Assembly: GCF_009017415.1 (NCBI RefSeq)
Contig: NC_092409.1
Span: forward strand, 4,030,001-4,094,000
Origin: Aspergillus flavus
Taxonomy: Eukaryota > Ascomycota > Eurotiomycetes > Eurotiales > Aspergillaceae
Length of the DNA: 64,000 nucleotides
Direction: 5' to 3'
Positions 1-13,701 of the stretch are shown in pieces. A program made the position numbers and the translations under genes. Position 1 is the first letter of the stretch; each line of letters opens with the position of its first letter. Under the pieces are notes generated by a model. The model did no database searches. It was not told where the DNA came from and was given only the letters and a program-made list of their open reading frames with translations.

Positions 1-877
1 TCATGCAGTTGTAACGTCAAGCTTCAGACTCTTATAACATATGTAGGAAAATGATTGATGTGTTTTGAGGTGCCCACCGTGGTGAAGCAGGAGGAAGTAC
101 GTGTAATGACTCGATCAAATGAGGGTATCTCTACTAGTAGTACGTAGTCTCATAGCTCCGCCTCGGCTACCTATCGGGGGTCGGCAGTGCAGCTCCACTT
201 GTGATTGTGACTTGTACCTATGAGTCCCGCCAAGGTTACGGTTACTAGGTACTCTGTAGATAGGCGGCGATCCTTGCGCGGATGTACATTGTAGGTACAT
301 GGATAGTATGTACTGTACATACCGTCATTTAGTAAGGCAACTAACTAACTTATCAGCCTAGCTCCCGAGACGGCCTTACATCATCCGCAGCGGCAATCAG
401 CTCCACACCCTTGGATAGTGATAAGAGACACAAGGAGTTCTGAGTATGGTATTATAAGTGCAGTGAGTTGGGATGAAACAGAGAGATAGAGGGAATACTC
501 CTATTTATCAATGAACGTATACAGACATACCCCAGCAGCGTTCCTGGCGGTATTGTAAAAGGGCCGTACCTTGGAGATCAAGTGATGAGACACCCGTGAT
601 GCAGGAACTCCACTTCAATCCAATGACGCATCGAGTTGCTCCCTGATTGGTTGATACGCAGGTCGCTCCGCAACCGGTCCGCATCACCTCACTTCCCTCC
701 CCCAGACCTGGAGGTACCTCTCCCGTCCTTCTCTCCCTCTCCATCCCATCATCTATCCCTCTCCAGACCCTGATTGTATTTCATCATTCCTATCGTCCCA
801 TATTAATAGAGTATTGCTAGTTTTCTTTTGATTTCGTCTGTTGAGGTGCTGCTTTTTTGTCGCCGTTGTCGCCCACC
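1..877. other. Gene-free left edge and pepE upstream region
   Basis: I see no supportable gene here. The stretch just before the pepE start (about 690-780) is strongly pyrimidine-rich on the plus strand, as expected for a filamentous-fungal promoter and leader. A weak TATA-like stretch lies near 450. The first 500 bases may be the flank of a gene outside the window. Confidence 0.5.
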
Positions 878-2277
<1,400 letters not shown>

Positions 2278-2841
2278 CCAAGTGATCTACCATGCTATGT
2301 TTTTATTGGTTGCTTGTGTATGTGAGACAATGGTACATGATAGCCTGCCTCGGTAGTTGGTTGGCCTTTTTCTGTTACGGGAAATCGGCAAAGCCTTGTT
2401 TTCGCTTATGACCTCTATCCTGTTTGTTATTGATATTTTGTGTGACTCAGTGAGCCACTGGCTATGCTCTAATGACATTCATTGGATGCCGATAGTTCTA
2501 TATACATTGCGATTTTAACGCGTATCTTTGATCTATCGGTACAATGATTCCCTACTAAAGGTAGCCCAACTAGACAACTATGCCTACGACCTCTCTACAT
2601 TCTTCATAGCTCCGTGTGGAGTCCGTCTCATACAACCTCGAGCAACCTGCAGTTCTTTGGTTAACACAGACCACACCTTAAAACGGCACGATCCATTCGA
2701 ATAGACAAGCCCTCTTAATATTTGAATTCTGTATAACTAAACGGACGCTTCTATAATAGCTCTAAGACTATAAGGACGAAGCGAAACTCTTGTTAAAACC
2801 ATGCAGGGCTCCGAGCCACCAATAATATGATAGCGAATAAA
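2278..2841. other. Convergent 3' region between pepE and the OMT pseudogene
   Basis: I see no gene. It should hold the pepE 3' UTR and terminator on the plus strand and the old 3' end of the minus-strand pseudogene. Composition is moderately AT-rich and I see no repeat. Confidence 0.5.
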
Positions 2842-4296
2842 CTATCTCAGCTCCATCACGATAACCGAGAAGTTGTCTGATTTGTCATAGGTATGTACCT
2901 CTGCCACACGTAGATCTGACTGTTCAGCAAGCAGCTTCCCACTGCTCCTTTGAGCGCTCCTTTCCGCCCATGGAGACCATCAACGATAGATCAGCCAGTG
3001 TCGCTTGCCAAGGTACGTTGGTCCCCGGCAAGACCATTTCATCGATGAGGATCTGCGAATCGTGGGCCATTACGGTGCGTAGGTTCTTGAGGATTTTGAT
3101 ACCTTGGGCGTCAGGATAGTCGTGAAGGATTCTACGGAGGTAGTAGAATTTGGCACCTTGGGTGTTTATTTTCATGTCAGCCGATGACGGTAGGATACCG
3201 GGGTAGTTGTGCTGAGTATAGATGTAGGATTTGCCTTTAACGATCTGTGTCTGGAAGATGTCATGTACCATGGTTTCTACTCCGTCGATTTTAGGGAGCT
3301 GATCTACTGCTTGTGGTAGGTCCTGGAGGGTGAGCCATCCGCTGAGATTTGGGTATTTCTTTATGAGTTGGATGCATTGATGGCCGTGGCCGCCGCCCAC
3401 GTCGACAAGAAATGGTCTGCGCGATTCCTGAGGCGGTTGGATTATAGCGCAAGCTTCCTTTTCGAAATGACTGAACCCAACTGTCCAGTCGGTTGATTCG
3501 AGTGCAGTCATTACGTGCTGTAGGTTATTGAACCGTTCCGGGTGTTGAGCAAGTCACGCAAAGCACGTAAGGTCGGTACTGAAGGCCTCCTGGAAAGGCG
3601 TATTGGTGTTGCTGGTGATCTCCTGATAGTGCGTCTCTGCGAAGAAGCTGGGGAATTCCTGAATGGCTGGACCACAATTGTCGAAGCTGTGAAGTCATCA
3701 GCGGAGATTCATATATTGACATGTATTGGTGGAGGAGATACACACGCATGGCAAATGAAGGCTTCGGCCATCTGACTTGCCAGAGTGTGAGTCGCTCTAT
3801 TTGCTGTGAACTTCCCATGGTCTGCTTCTGTTATGAGCCCATCCGACGCAAGGTAGCTAAGTATAGATACTAAATGTCACAGGAAGTAGTAGTCAGATAT
3901 GGCATGTCGCGATCAAGGGCCTGAAGCTTTGCAATGACATCTTGCCGAATAATTCAAGACTCGCACCGGATTTTCTGGGCAATTTGGTCCACCTGCAGGG
4001 GTGTCTCGCTTTGGGAGAGTGACCGGAATAAACCTGATTCGATACCGAGACGAACGGCGGCAATCTGCAAGTGCTGGAAAAACGTAAGTCTGGTAAGGAC
4101 AACATAGTGAAAGTCATATGTTTAGTATAGTGCCGACTATACGGAATCAAGCTTACGCCGTTGAAAATGCCCATGAGCATGTCCTTGGGCATCTCCAATT
4201 CTAACAGAAGTTGACGGAGAGCATCGCGGATCTTAGCTTGGTCTGCCCCATCGGCTTCTCCAGCTAGAGATTGGGCTTGGGCGATGATTGACTCCA
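2842..4296 (-). pseudogene. Broken SAM-dependent O-methyltransferase (COMT-like)
   Basis: Reading down the minus strand from ATG at 4296 gives a recognisable plant-COMT/fungal secondary-metabolite O-methyltransferase of about 400 residues. It has an N-terminal dimerisation helix region, then the SAM-binding loop VDVGGGHGHQC, then the active-site block LRRILHDYPD with the catalytic His. At least three lesions interrupt it. A frameshift lies at a run of four T at 3971-3974, where the frame must change to keep the conserved GASLELFGK stretch. A TGA stands at 3553-3555 where the family has Trp (CFA-stop-LAQHPERF). A second frameshift near 2931-2936 truncates the protein before its last about 30 residues, which are still readable to a TAG at 2842-2844. 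Two introns still look spliceable (acceptors before HLQIAAVRL and before FDNCGPAI); a third, near 3860-3930, has unclear borders. There are no neighbouring biosynthetic genes. Family and lesions are visible; the ancestral substrate is unknown. Confidence 0.85.
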
Positions 4297-5493
4297 TTTG
4301 AACCTGAAGATAGGACAAGCAGAATAAATTGGGAATTGGTATATTTTATCCAAGATCCAGATGTCTTGTGCTTCACGGTGGAGTTGAAGCTCTGTGATTG
4401 GCCAACGATGATATACAGTGCCGCAGTTCAAAGCTGTCTTCCTGGAGCTGCCTATGCAGGCAGTCAAAGTACGGTCATGTGGCCTGACACCATTGTAGAG
4501 TCAGCGGGAAGGTCTCCCGGCTCTCAACGCGTGCCTCGTTCAAGCCCTAATCTCAATCTAAGCTTATGAGACTGTTCTGCTTTCATGACGTGAAATTTGA
4601 TTTTAAGGAAACCTGGCGGGTGGATTGCACTGAAAGATCGATTTATATCCAGCTACTAATCAGTTGTTGTTCCACTACACGAGCGACTACAAGACCGGTT
4701 ATGAGCATGTCCATTGCCAAGATCGTCAACAACAGGCTGTTTCTGAGTCATCAAAGCATGCTTTTGAGTTGTTCAAGTCTTGACTAAAGGGTATTGTGGC
4801 TTTGGCTGCATGAACCAGTAGTATATGCTGACCGAAGAAGGGTAAGTAAAGGTGTACGCATGTCCACTTTCTTATATAAGAGAGGGTCTCGCCCCCCCTG
4901 CACGGGCTCCCGAACATCCATAACAAAAGTGCGGGTCTTGGCAACCAAACCTTGTTTCTTTCTGCTTTCCCGGCCAAACGGTTCAAACTGCTTTTCCCTC
5001 TCTTTCATCATCAACCGTTCAACTCTCACACGATCCAACAACTAACTGCTTCATCCTCGCTCAATCCCCACCTCTTAGTTTCCCAACTTTTTATTTCTCC
5101 GCACTGTTGCGGAGCATCTGCCGATAGTCTCTATATCCTTTGTAGATATTCCCTTTGTCCTTGTTCTCCGTCGCGTCACCTTGCCGCGATCGACCTAAGC
5201 TACCTGAATACACATCCCACCCCGCTAAGTGGAACATTTTCCTGTCGCTTTACCTGTCAGTCGTCGGCTTTATACACCCTCGAATCTGAGCTAGGGCCGG
5301 TTCAAGCCTATTCTCGTCGGTTTTCCAATCCGCCGTCGGGCGCGTCGGGCATGGCGCCATAGCTACTGGAACCGGGTCTCTGCTCGCAATTCATGCATAT
5401 TACCCCATTGTCAATTGCTATTGTCAATAGAGGTAGGGTCATCAAGCATTAAATCATTCAAAGAAAGAGAAACGAGCCAAGTCGTACAGGAGC
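4297..5493. other. Upstream region between OMT pseudogene and fcp1
   Basis: This is 1.2 kb with no supportable gene. From about 4950 the plus strand is rich in pyrimidines (CT-rich blocks around 5030-5270), which fits a long fcp1 promoter/leader. A long open frame across 4952-5362 has no ATG start and low-complexity composition, so I do not call it. Confidence 0.5.
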
Positions 5494-8104
5494 ATGCTTC
5501 TTCGGTTACCGCCCAGCCTCCACTACCCGATCACCGTAACGTCGCTGCTGAAACAGCCCGGCGACTCGGTGGAGAGGGACGAGGCGCTGTTCTGGTATGT
5601 CTACCAGACGACCGTCACCGAGGGTGATGGGCTGGGCAATAAGATTGAGGTCAAACGCAAGTTCCCGACCAAGTTTGAGTCGACTGTTGATGGCGAGGTG
5701 GTCCAATGGAAGATTGCAAAGGGGGATATCATCGATGAACCGTAAGTTCTATCGCCTTGTTGCACAACTTCCTGACGAGGGGGTTACATGGTTGCGATTG
5801 TTAACTTGAGGACAGTGTGGAGGTCATCGAGATTGATGAGCCATGTGCTCACGAAGTTCAGTTTGGGGGCCTCTGTGCGGAGTGCGGCAAGGATATGACC
5901 GAGTAAGTAGAAAAGATATCATATACGGCACTATAGTTCTCTACTGCAGAAGCACTAACCCTGCCATCTCCTACAGATCTACATACAATACGGAAGTGAC
6001 GGATTCGATGCGCGCAACGATTCAGATGGTCCATGATAACACTGCACTAACCGTGAGCGAGAAGGAGGCTGCGCGGGTGGAGGAAGATGCGAAACGCAGG
6101 CTACTGTCAAATAGAAAACTTTCTCTGGTGGTGGATCTTGACCAGACGATCATCCATGCCACCGTCGATCCAACTGTTGGAGAGTGGATGGAAGACAAGG
6201 ATAACCCAAACCACCAAGCGCTAAGCGATGTTCGAGCATTCCAATTGGTAGATGATGGCCCGGGAATGCGCGGTTGCTGGTACTATGTCAAGTTACGACC
6301 AGGTTTAGAGTCATTCTTGCAGAACGTCTCAGAGCTCTTTGAATTGCATATCTACACCATGGGTACCCGAGCATATGCGCAACACATTGCAAGTATCATA
6401 GATCCAGACCGAAAGCTGTTCGGCGATCGCATCCTCAGTCGTGATGAGAGTGGAAGCTTGACGGCTAAGAATCTCCATCGTTTGTTCCCGGTGGACACGA
6501 AGATGGTTGTTATCATCGACGACCGTGGTGACGTTTGGCGGTGGAGCCCTAATCTTATCAAGGTTTCGCCGTACGACTTTTTCGTTGGCATCGGGGATAT
6601 CAACTCGAGTTTTTTGCCAAAGAAACAGGAGCTGGGGGCAGTCGGCAAATCTGGGGAGAAGGTAGGGACGAGGCACACAAAACCTCCTCCGCTAGAACAT
6701 CATGTCAACGGCACAACAGCGAAACCAGAGGGAGAAGTGTCAGCGTTAGAACAGCTTGTGACCATGGGTGGCGGAGACAACCCGAGACTACTGCAAGAAC
6801 AGACTGATGCGCAGGAAGAGACAATAATGCACCAGGTGGAAGACCGCCCTCTGCTGCAGAAACAGAAGGAACTAGACGCTGAGGAAGATTCTGCAGAGAG
6901 TATTGATTCCTCTTCTAGCATGGATGAGTCGCAAGACTCAAGCAAACATCGACATCATCTGCTGGAGGATAATGATCGGGAACTCTTCCAGTTGGAAGAG
7001 CGTCTCGAGCAGGTGCATAAACAGTTCTTTGAGGAGTATGATTTGAGGCGAACGAGGGGGTTGGGTGGAAGAGTGGCAGCTCTGAGAGGCGAGAAGACGC
7101 CTTCGAAAGACAAGGACGTTGATCTAAAACTGGTGCCTGATATCAAGGATATCATGCCGCAGATCAAGCGCCAGATCCTCGGCGGGGTGATTCTGGTATT
7201 TTCCGGAGTGCTTCCGCTCGGAACAGATACCCAGAACGCCGATATTTCCCTATGGGCGAAGAGTTTTGGAGCTGTTATTTCTCAAAAGATCAATGTGAAG
7301 ACGACCCATCTGGTGGCTGGCCGTAACCGCACCGCAAAGGTTCGGGAAGCGACGCGGTACACGAATGTCAAGATCGTCACAACCCAGTGGCTCTTGGACT
7401 GCCTGACGCAATGGAAATGGCTGGACGAGGAGCCGTATTTACTTCCTGTACACCCTGACGACCGAGGAGAGCCAATCTCGCCTGGCTCTAAGGAGATGGA
7501 AAGCGGATGGCTTTCGTCATCTGAAGACACGGGAGATTTTCTGACCGAGGAAGAAGATGCTTCAGAATCCACAGAAGACCTTCTCAAGTCCACCGGCCTC
7601 GACGAGCATTCGCCGATTGGTTACGACGAAGACCAGCAAGCCGCTGTCCACGAGGAACTAAAAGAGTTCCTTGGCAGTGACGATGAAAGCGAAAGCGACA
7701 GTGAAGTATCGTCCTGGGCTGAGGAGGCGACACCCAACAAGAAACGTAAGCGTGAAGAAGGCTCAGAAGGCGGGGACGATGAAGAAAGTCAAGAGGAAGG
7801 CGATCAGCCAGGCTCGCGCCTATCCCAGCGTATCAAGCGTTCCTACGAGCGGAGCACAGGACTGAAAGAGGTCGCGACTGCGGCTACCGACGATCCCGCT
7901 CAGGAGTCGCATGTGGCTACGGAATCCAATGATGAAAGTGCACAAAAAGAATCAGATGAGCCTGCATCTCAAGACCTAAATGCCAATCTTCCCGAAGACC
8001 CCGCGGAGGACGACGACGAACTCGAGCGGGAGATGATGGCTGCTTTCGAGGATGGCGACTATGACGCCAAAGCGGAAGAGGACATTGCGGCGGAAAACGG
8101 TTGA
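5494..8104 (+). CDS. fcp1: RNA polymerase II CTD phosphatase FCP1
   Basis: Three exons (5494-5741, 5816-5902, 5977-8104) give 820 residues. The N-terminus has the biotinyl/lipoyl-like segment typical of FCP1 (a GDSVERDEALFWY block, then KRKFPTKFES and VQWKIAKGD), followed by a small Cys pair (LCAECGKDM). The catalytic FCP/SCP domain carries the DxDxT signature DLDQT at about residue 165 and a downstream IIDDRGDVW block. A BRCT domain follows around residues 510-600 (start ILGGVILVFSGV). The C-terminal about 200 residues are acidic and Ser-rich with a basic patch (KKRKRE) that may serve as a nuclear signal. FCP1 removes phosphate from Ser2/Ser5 of the RNA polymerase II CTD so that the polymerase can be recycled. 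Domain order and length match the fungal family. The start at 5494 is the first ATG compatible with the conserved N-terminus. Confidence 0.95.
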
Positions 8105-8537
8105 TCTGTTTCTTTTATGTTAGTTTCTGCTCGACTTCTCCTTCACCTGTTCATATTGGGGCGTTGAGGTGTATGTGACGATGCCGTAGCTGCTTGCGGG
8201 CAGCACTATGTTGCTGTTGTTGATACCATTTGGTATCCCAGATTGGCTAAGGTTTATTATGCTTTCTCATTCCGTTGCAATTGGTGCGATGCAATGATGG
8301 CATAGCGATGGCGTTGGGTACCTGACTCACATCTGATTGACTGTCTGATAAGTTGTTCATAGTTCTGTCTCTATAGTATCAAGGACAAAAAAAGGAATCT
8401 CAAATTTTGGATATCATATACCATACAACGCCCATATCTTCATACATACAGAATCGATCAGAAACCATCGCATAATTAGTCATCAACATCATATCCGGTC
8501 ATAGAAACACAACGAAAAACAAAAAAGACCAAGAAAA
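8105..8537. other. Convergent 3' region
   Basis: Lies between the fcp1 stop and the stop of the minus-strand MARVEL gene. It should contain both 3' UTRs. An A-rich stretch near 8387-8395 is the only low-complexity element. No gene seen. Confidence 0.5.
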
Positions 8538-9267
8538 TCAATCATATACATCGCGATTAACCTGCCACGACATGATCATCATCCAAAGGAAGAAGATGGT
8601 ATTCACCAGCTCAAACGCAAAAGCTGTCTTCCAGCAATCACCTACCAACCGTATTAGCATGCCGACGAGAATAACCAATTAAACATGTAGTCTAGAAAAA
8701 AAGGACGAGAAAGAAAAGAAAGAAAAAAACTCACAAATAGTCTTCTGGGTCAACCAAGCCAAGGTCTGCATATTATTCCCCCCGGCGCGATTATCAACAA
8801 TATAGATCTGACAATTATCATCGACGTTCCCGACCACGCCGTACAACTGCAACGAGGTCTCAATCAACCCCGTCAACCAGAGGACGAAGAGGATGAAACT
8901 GCCCAGCATGATAATGCCGGGGAGCAGGAAACGCTGGGCGGCGAGGATGAGAATGAGAATGATGAAGAAGATGCCGAGGGCGCCGGAGACGACCATGAAT
9001 GGGAAGAGCCTTTTGTCTTTGGTATTAGCATATAATGATCCATTTCTTTTGTGCTTTCAAAACAACATGGAAGATTGTGATAGAGAAGGAAGAAGCAGGA
9101 GAAATATGTACTTACCATGGAGTCCCGAGACGCATCTCAGATTGTACAGACATAAGCCAGGCAAAGATGCCCATACAGATAGCGGAAGCCGATAAGACGA
9201 TGAGGATCCAGATGTTGAGTTGGAGTTCGGGCCAGTGATAGCGTCTGCGACGGTAGACGACGGCCAT
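8538..9267 (-). CDS. MARVEL-type four-helix membrane protein
   Basis: Three exons on the minus strand (9267-9116, 9009-8735, 8641-8538) join in frame to 176 residues. Four hydrophobic helices are visible: one after the basic N-terminus (YRRRRYHW then a helix ending at FAWLMSV), a second and third close together around residues 53-95, and a fourth near the C-terminus (TAFAFELVNTIFFLWMMIM). The loop between helices 3 and 4 carries Cys and charged residues. Size and topology fit the MARVEL/Nce102-like group of small fungal plasma-membrane proteins, associated with membrane microdomains. I see no diagnostic catalytic motif. Family assignment rests on topology and is moderate; the gene structure is firm because all three junctions keep the frame. 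Confidence 0.75.
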
Positions 9268-10088
9268 GTTTGCTTGCTTCCTTGCCCTATCGGGACGGTT
9301 TTGATGCTGTGGGTTTGTATACGAAGCAGTAGGGGCGGGGAAAATTGAATATGTGGGAAGATGTAATATGTATGTGAAAATCAATGATCGTTCTCGTCGG
9401 GAATGTGATTTATTTCAAACCCGGCCTGTCTCTCTGCATGTACATGTATATATACGATCCCCGCAGGATAGATTTGTATAGGCTGGTTGAGTCAGGGACT
9501 ACACTTGCGGGGAGGAACGAAAGTGCGGTCACTCCTTTCCACCGCAACAACTGGAGTCGGGCAGAAGACAAGGCGACTCAATTGGTGGCGAAAGTGCAGA
9601 TGCAAGAATGAAGCGCAGAAAGACAGCGCATCAGCGCCGTAATGGCGTTGGGCTGTTGTTTCGGGGTTCCTTGCGATTGGACTGGCGCGGCGAGTCGAGG
9701 ACCACTGTTATGTAAGCGGTGAGAGATTCATCGTTCTGGATGTCTTTGGAATTCTTTATTTAGACAAGAGAGTACATAGGAACTGAAAGAAGAGAAATCT
9801 ATCATCAGATGGAAGGGAAGGTGGAGCATTTGATGTAAAATGAGGTGGCAGGTGGAAATTGCGGTGGCAGGGGATTTGATATCCATCAACCCTAATTTTA
9901 GCTGCCTTCTTTTTTCTACTAATTGCACCAACTCATGTCTTGAAATCGTTTCAATGTCATTGTACATATCCTAAAGCCGTGCGGTCATGTCTAAACATAA
10001 TGTAATAAGAAAAAAAAAAAAAAAACATATAATAAATAAGAAAATTCCCATCCGATCGCCATCTACCCGTCTATAAGTCTACATCAGC
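9268..10088. other. Upstream region of the MARVEL gene
   Basis: About 820 bp between the MARVEL start (minus) and the arginase stop (minus). It holds a long A run at about 10010-10025 close to the arginase 3' end. No gene seen. Confidence 0.5.
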
Positions 10089-11201
10089 TCACAGGAGGGT
10101 GTCACCCAGTGCACTGCGCACTAACGAGCAACCGGTCCGAATGGTTTCGGAGGCGCCTACCGACTCCAAGCTGGGGTTGACCTCCACCAAGTCCATGGCG
10201 ACCAGGTTGCCCGTCTCATGCACACACTCGCAGATGAAATCACCCTCACGAAGAGTCAGACCGCCACGCACGGGAGTGCCGGTGCTGGGAGCCCACTGCG
10301 GATCCAGAGCATCGACGTCGAATGAAAGGTGAATAGGGGTATCGTTTCCGATGTGGGCCAGAGCCATCTCAACCACACGGCCAATACCGTACCTGTTGGA
10401 GGTTAGCTTCGGCTGCTTTCCTTGTGCTACGAGAGGAAAGAAAGACTCACCGGTCAATGTCGTGCATGCTGAACGCCTTAATGCCATGCTCCCGAAGGAT
10501 TTGCTTCTCGCCGCGATCAACATCGCGCAGACCAATGTAGACCAGCTTACGGGTGCTGACGATGTGCTCATCCTGCAACCAGCCGAAGATGTCCTTCTGC
10601 TCCTCGCGGGCCAAGCGCGTCAAGAACGCCATGGGCATACCGTGGATGTTTCCACTAGGGCTCATCTCCGGAATGTTGATATCGGCGTGCGCATCAACCC
10701 AGATGACGGCCAGCTCCCGACCCAGGCGTTCGCGGGTAGCCTTGGCTGAGCCGGAGATGGATCCGATGGCGATCGAGTGATCACCTCCCAGTGTCAAGAC
10801 CATCTGACCCTGCTTGGCTTTCTCGTAGACCTGTGCGCTCAGCGCTTCGGTCACGGCGCTCACAGCGCGCGGCTTCTTCATGCCGCGGTGGTCGGGATCT
10901 TCGGCGGGGATCTGGTTTTCGTAGTAGTGGACGGTGCCGTCATAGTCGAGGGTGTAGCCAAGGTCGTCGCGGAGTTGATCGAGGAGGCCAGCCTCGACCA
11001 GGGCCATGGGGGCAGCCTCAACTCCAAGTTTGCACTGTGTCAGTTAAAAAGTCCGGTTAGCGATGATCTTGTGATCTCAGTGATCGACACCCGCGTGTGG
11101 GAGGATCGTCCTACCTGGCCGCCATTGAAGCCGACTGCTACCACACCCAGATTTCCGGGCTTGGACAGGAAGCGTTGTGTGATGGTGGAGGGTTGAGTCA
11201 T
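10089..11201 (-). CDS. agaA: Arginase
   Basis: Three exons (11201-11115, 11034-10451, 10392-10089) encode 324 residues, the usual arginase length. The manganese-binding signatures are all visible: GGDHSIAIGS, then DAHADINIPE, then SFDVDALDP in the last exon. The C-terminus keeps the MDLVEVNP block. The enzyme hydrolyses L-arginine to ornithine and urea, the first step of arginine catabolism, in the cytosol. The symbol agaA follows Aspergillus usage; yeast calls it CAR1. Arginase is usually induced by arginine and subject to nitrogen repression, but I did not identify a convincing operator in the 560 bp upstream. The first intron follows codon 29, right after VGFNGGQ. Confidence 0.95.
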
Positions 11202-11761
11202 GGTGAAAGGGAAGAATTGGAGAGTGGATGAGAGAGTGAGGAGGGGATCGGAGAGTCTTGATCTGATAGAGGGGGAGAAAAAGATTCTAGAAACGGACTA
11301 AAAAGATAAGATCTTGCAAGTGGGGAATCTTCCGAAGGGTTGCAACCACCAGAAGAACAGGACCAAAGAGATGCGATGAGAGTCTCCAGGAATCGATTGT
11401 ATGACAATTGAAAAAGAATACAAAAATGAAGTCCTCCGACAGGGGAATTGAGGTCCTTTAAGTAGGGGAGACATCGTGGGGCGCCGTCAGCGGCATTCCT
11501 TGGAGGATCGCTAAGACCTGCTTTTAGGGATCGAGGGCTTCCCCTAAGTACAGGTCCAGGAGAGATGCCCGCGACGGCGTCGCCATCCCACTCCACCCCC
11601 AAATTTTTATTAGCAATTTATTGTGATAGCCGGGAGATAGACGCGATATTTACTATTTACAAAGAAAGTGCAGGAAAACGAACGGGTATCATTATGGCTA
11701 TGACGTTGTCTATACAATACATTCCGTGAAGGAATAATTATCTACGAATACACTCAACAGG
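11202..11761. other. Arginase promoter and gatB 3' region
   Basis: Both flanking genes are on the minus strand. The region holds the arginase promoter/leader (a purine-rich plus strand at 11200-11290, so pyrimidine-rich in the direction of transcription) and the gatB 3' UTR. No gene seen. Confidence 0.5.
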
Positions 11762-13701
11762 CTACCCCAGAATCAGTTCCCGGAGGATCGCATCGGCCTT
11801 GGGCGCTTCTACTCGGCCCTTTTCACCCATGCGCATCATCTGTCCGACAAACCAGCCTAGTTTCCCTAACTGGTTTTTAGTCCGGATCTGCTCGACCATC
11901 TGCGGGTTCTGGCTGATTGCTGCCTCAGCCAACGCAACGTATTCCTCTCTGGAGAGAGGCCGGAGAAGTAGGTTCTCCTCTTCCAGTAACTGAGGAATCG
12001 CCCGAGTGTCTCCGTCGAATACCATGGCTAGCACCTGCTTGGCGGTAGGACCGGTGATCTGCTTTCGCTGGACGTGATCTATAATTTGAGCCAGCGATAG
12101 TGCCGAGACTCGTTCTGCATCCCAAGGCAGGTCCGCTTTAGTCAAAAGGCCCCCAAGCTCGTGGAGAACCCAATTACCGGCAACGCGTGCCAGACCCCCA
12201 CGGCTCTTAGGATCCTGGTCTTGCTGCAGATCGCGCAGGATATCCACCACGTCCTGGTAGTACTCCAGCCGAGCTCCATCCTCTAGCTCAACCAGCGGCT
12301 TGGCGTCTTCAATCGAGAGGCCGTACTCTTTGCCCGTCAACAGCCCAATTAGCTCATCCGAGGAAGTCGGTAACGTGTTGGCCAGCTCCGACACAAGGTC
12401 AGCTCCGATAAGTAGCGGTGGTAGATCCGGATCTGGCATATACCGGTAGTCTACTTCGCCCTCCTTGCCTCGAAGTCTCCGTGTTTCCGTGCTCCCAATC
12501 GTCCAGCCACGGGTCTCACCCTCCACGACCCCACCACTTTCTAGCACAGCAATCTGGCGGTTCTTTTCTGCAATGATGGCATCCTCTACAGCCTTGAAGC
12601 TGCTCAAGTTCTTGATCTCCGTGCGCTGGCCGAGGCCACCGATCCCGCCATACTGATGCACACCCTCGGTATCGCCCCGCTGACGGATCGAGACATTCAC
12701 ATCGGCTCGGAGTCCTCCCAATTCCATACCGGTGGTGACTGCGCTACAGGATTGAAGGATTGCCTGAATCTTCCGGACGCACGCTGCAGCTGTCGCGGGT
12801 GTATGGATCTGGGGCATCGTAATGATTTCGACTAGGGGGTGGGATACGCGGTTGAAATCAAGAAGCTGCGTGGAGGGATGGTACTCCTGTGATTTGGCCG
12901 TGTCCTGTTCTAGCTGTACCTGCTTGATACCGATGCGAACGTGATCGCCATCTTCCGGCGCGATCCCATCGTAGCCGAACAAATCCACATAGCCGTTTCT
13001 CGCAAAAGGTTCTGCGAGGGTTAACCAACGGTCACGACACTGGAGAAATTCTATATTCACCATAGTATTGTGTAATCTGATATCCCGCTGGCTGGTCCTG
13101 ATAGAAGTAATGTTTCCGATCGAATCGGCTCACGGGCTGGATATCACAGTTCAGAGCGAGTGCGGCGCGGAGGGCAGGTAGCAGTGTTGGAACTTGGAAT
13201 TCCTAGAGCATTTCAGCTTCCACTGATTACCAAAAAAAATCTGATCTCGGAGACTAACCGGCTGGCTACCTGGGAAAGCCAGGTCAAAGAGAGCAACGTT
13301 TGAATTGGGTAGGTCGGTGGATGATGTCGAAGCACCTGGTCAAGCAGAGGTCAGATCCATGCTTGACATAAATAGGCTGTGATCGCACGTGAAAATAGTT
13401 TGGTCTCGGTATTCAGTTGCGCATGAATCTCAATGCCGACAGTGAGCTCCCATTTTTGTCGCGAAGCCTCCTCGCTCTCCCTTCTCTGACGCTTCTCGGC
13501 TTTTAAGGCCTTCGCATTTTGTTTGAGCTGCTTCCGGAGTGGTACACGGTCCTGCGACTCTGAAGCTGACGTTTGTAAACGCCGAACCGAACTAGATGGG
13601 CTCGTAAGGGTGGGCAGTCGAGAGCTATAGGGCCGGGGACATTGGCAACAAGGAAGAGAGCGGGCCGCTCGAGTCGATTGGCGCAGCCAGGGGCGGAGCA
13701 T
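11762..13701 (-). CDS. gatB: Mitochondrial glutamyl-tRNA(Gln) amidotransferase subunit B
   Basis: Four exons on the minus strand (13701-13389, 13335-13259, 13202-13061, 13011-11762) join in frame to 593 residues. A basic, Arg/Ser-rich N-terminus ([17 protein letters not shown]) looks like a mitochondrial presequence. The GatB/Pet112 signature VGIEIHAQL sits at the end of exon 1, followed by [10 protein letters not shown], the [12 protein letters not shown] block and the [13 protein letters not shown] block. The C-terminal helical/YqeY-like tail is complete. With GatA and the fungal GatF, GatB converts Glu-tRNA(Gln) to Gln-tRNA(Gln) in mitochondria. The last intron (13060-13012) is only 49 nt. 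An ATG inside its donor region could mislead a gene caller into a truncated start at 13063. The start at 13701 is supported by the presequence and family alignment. Confidence 0.95.

Noticed and set aside
2842..4296. RIP (repeat-induced point mutation) as the cause of the OMT decay
   Set aside because: The stop is not in a CpA context, two of three lesions are indels and there is no AT-rich or TpA-rich shift.
4952..5362. 136-codon open frame upstream of fcp1
   Set aside because: It has no ATG start, is pyrimidine-derived low complexity and lies in the likely fcp1 leader.
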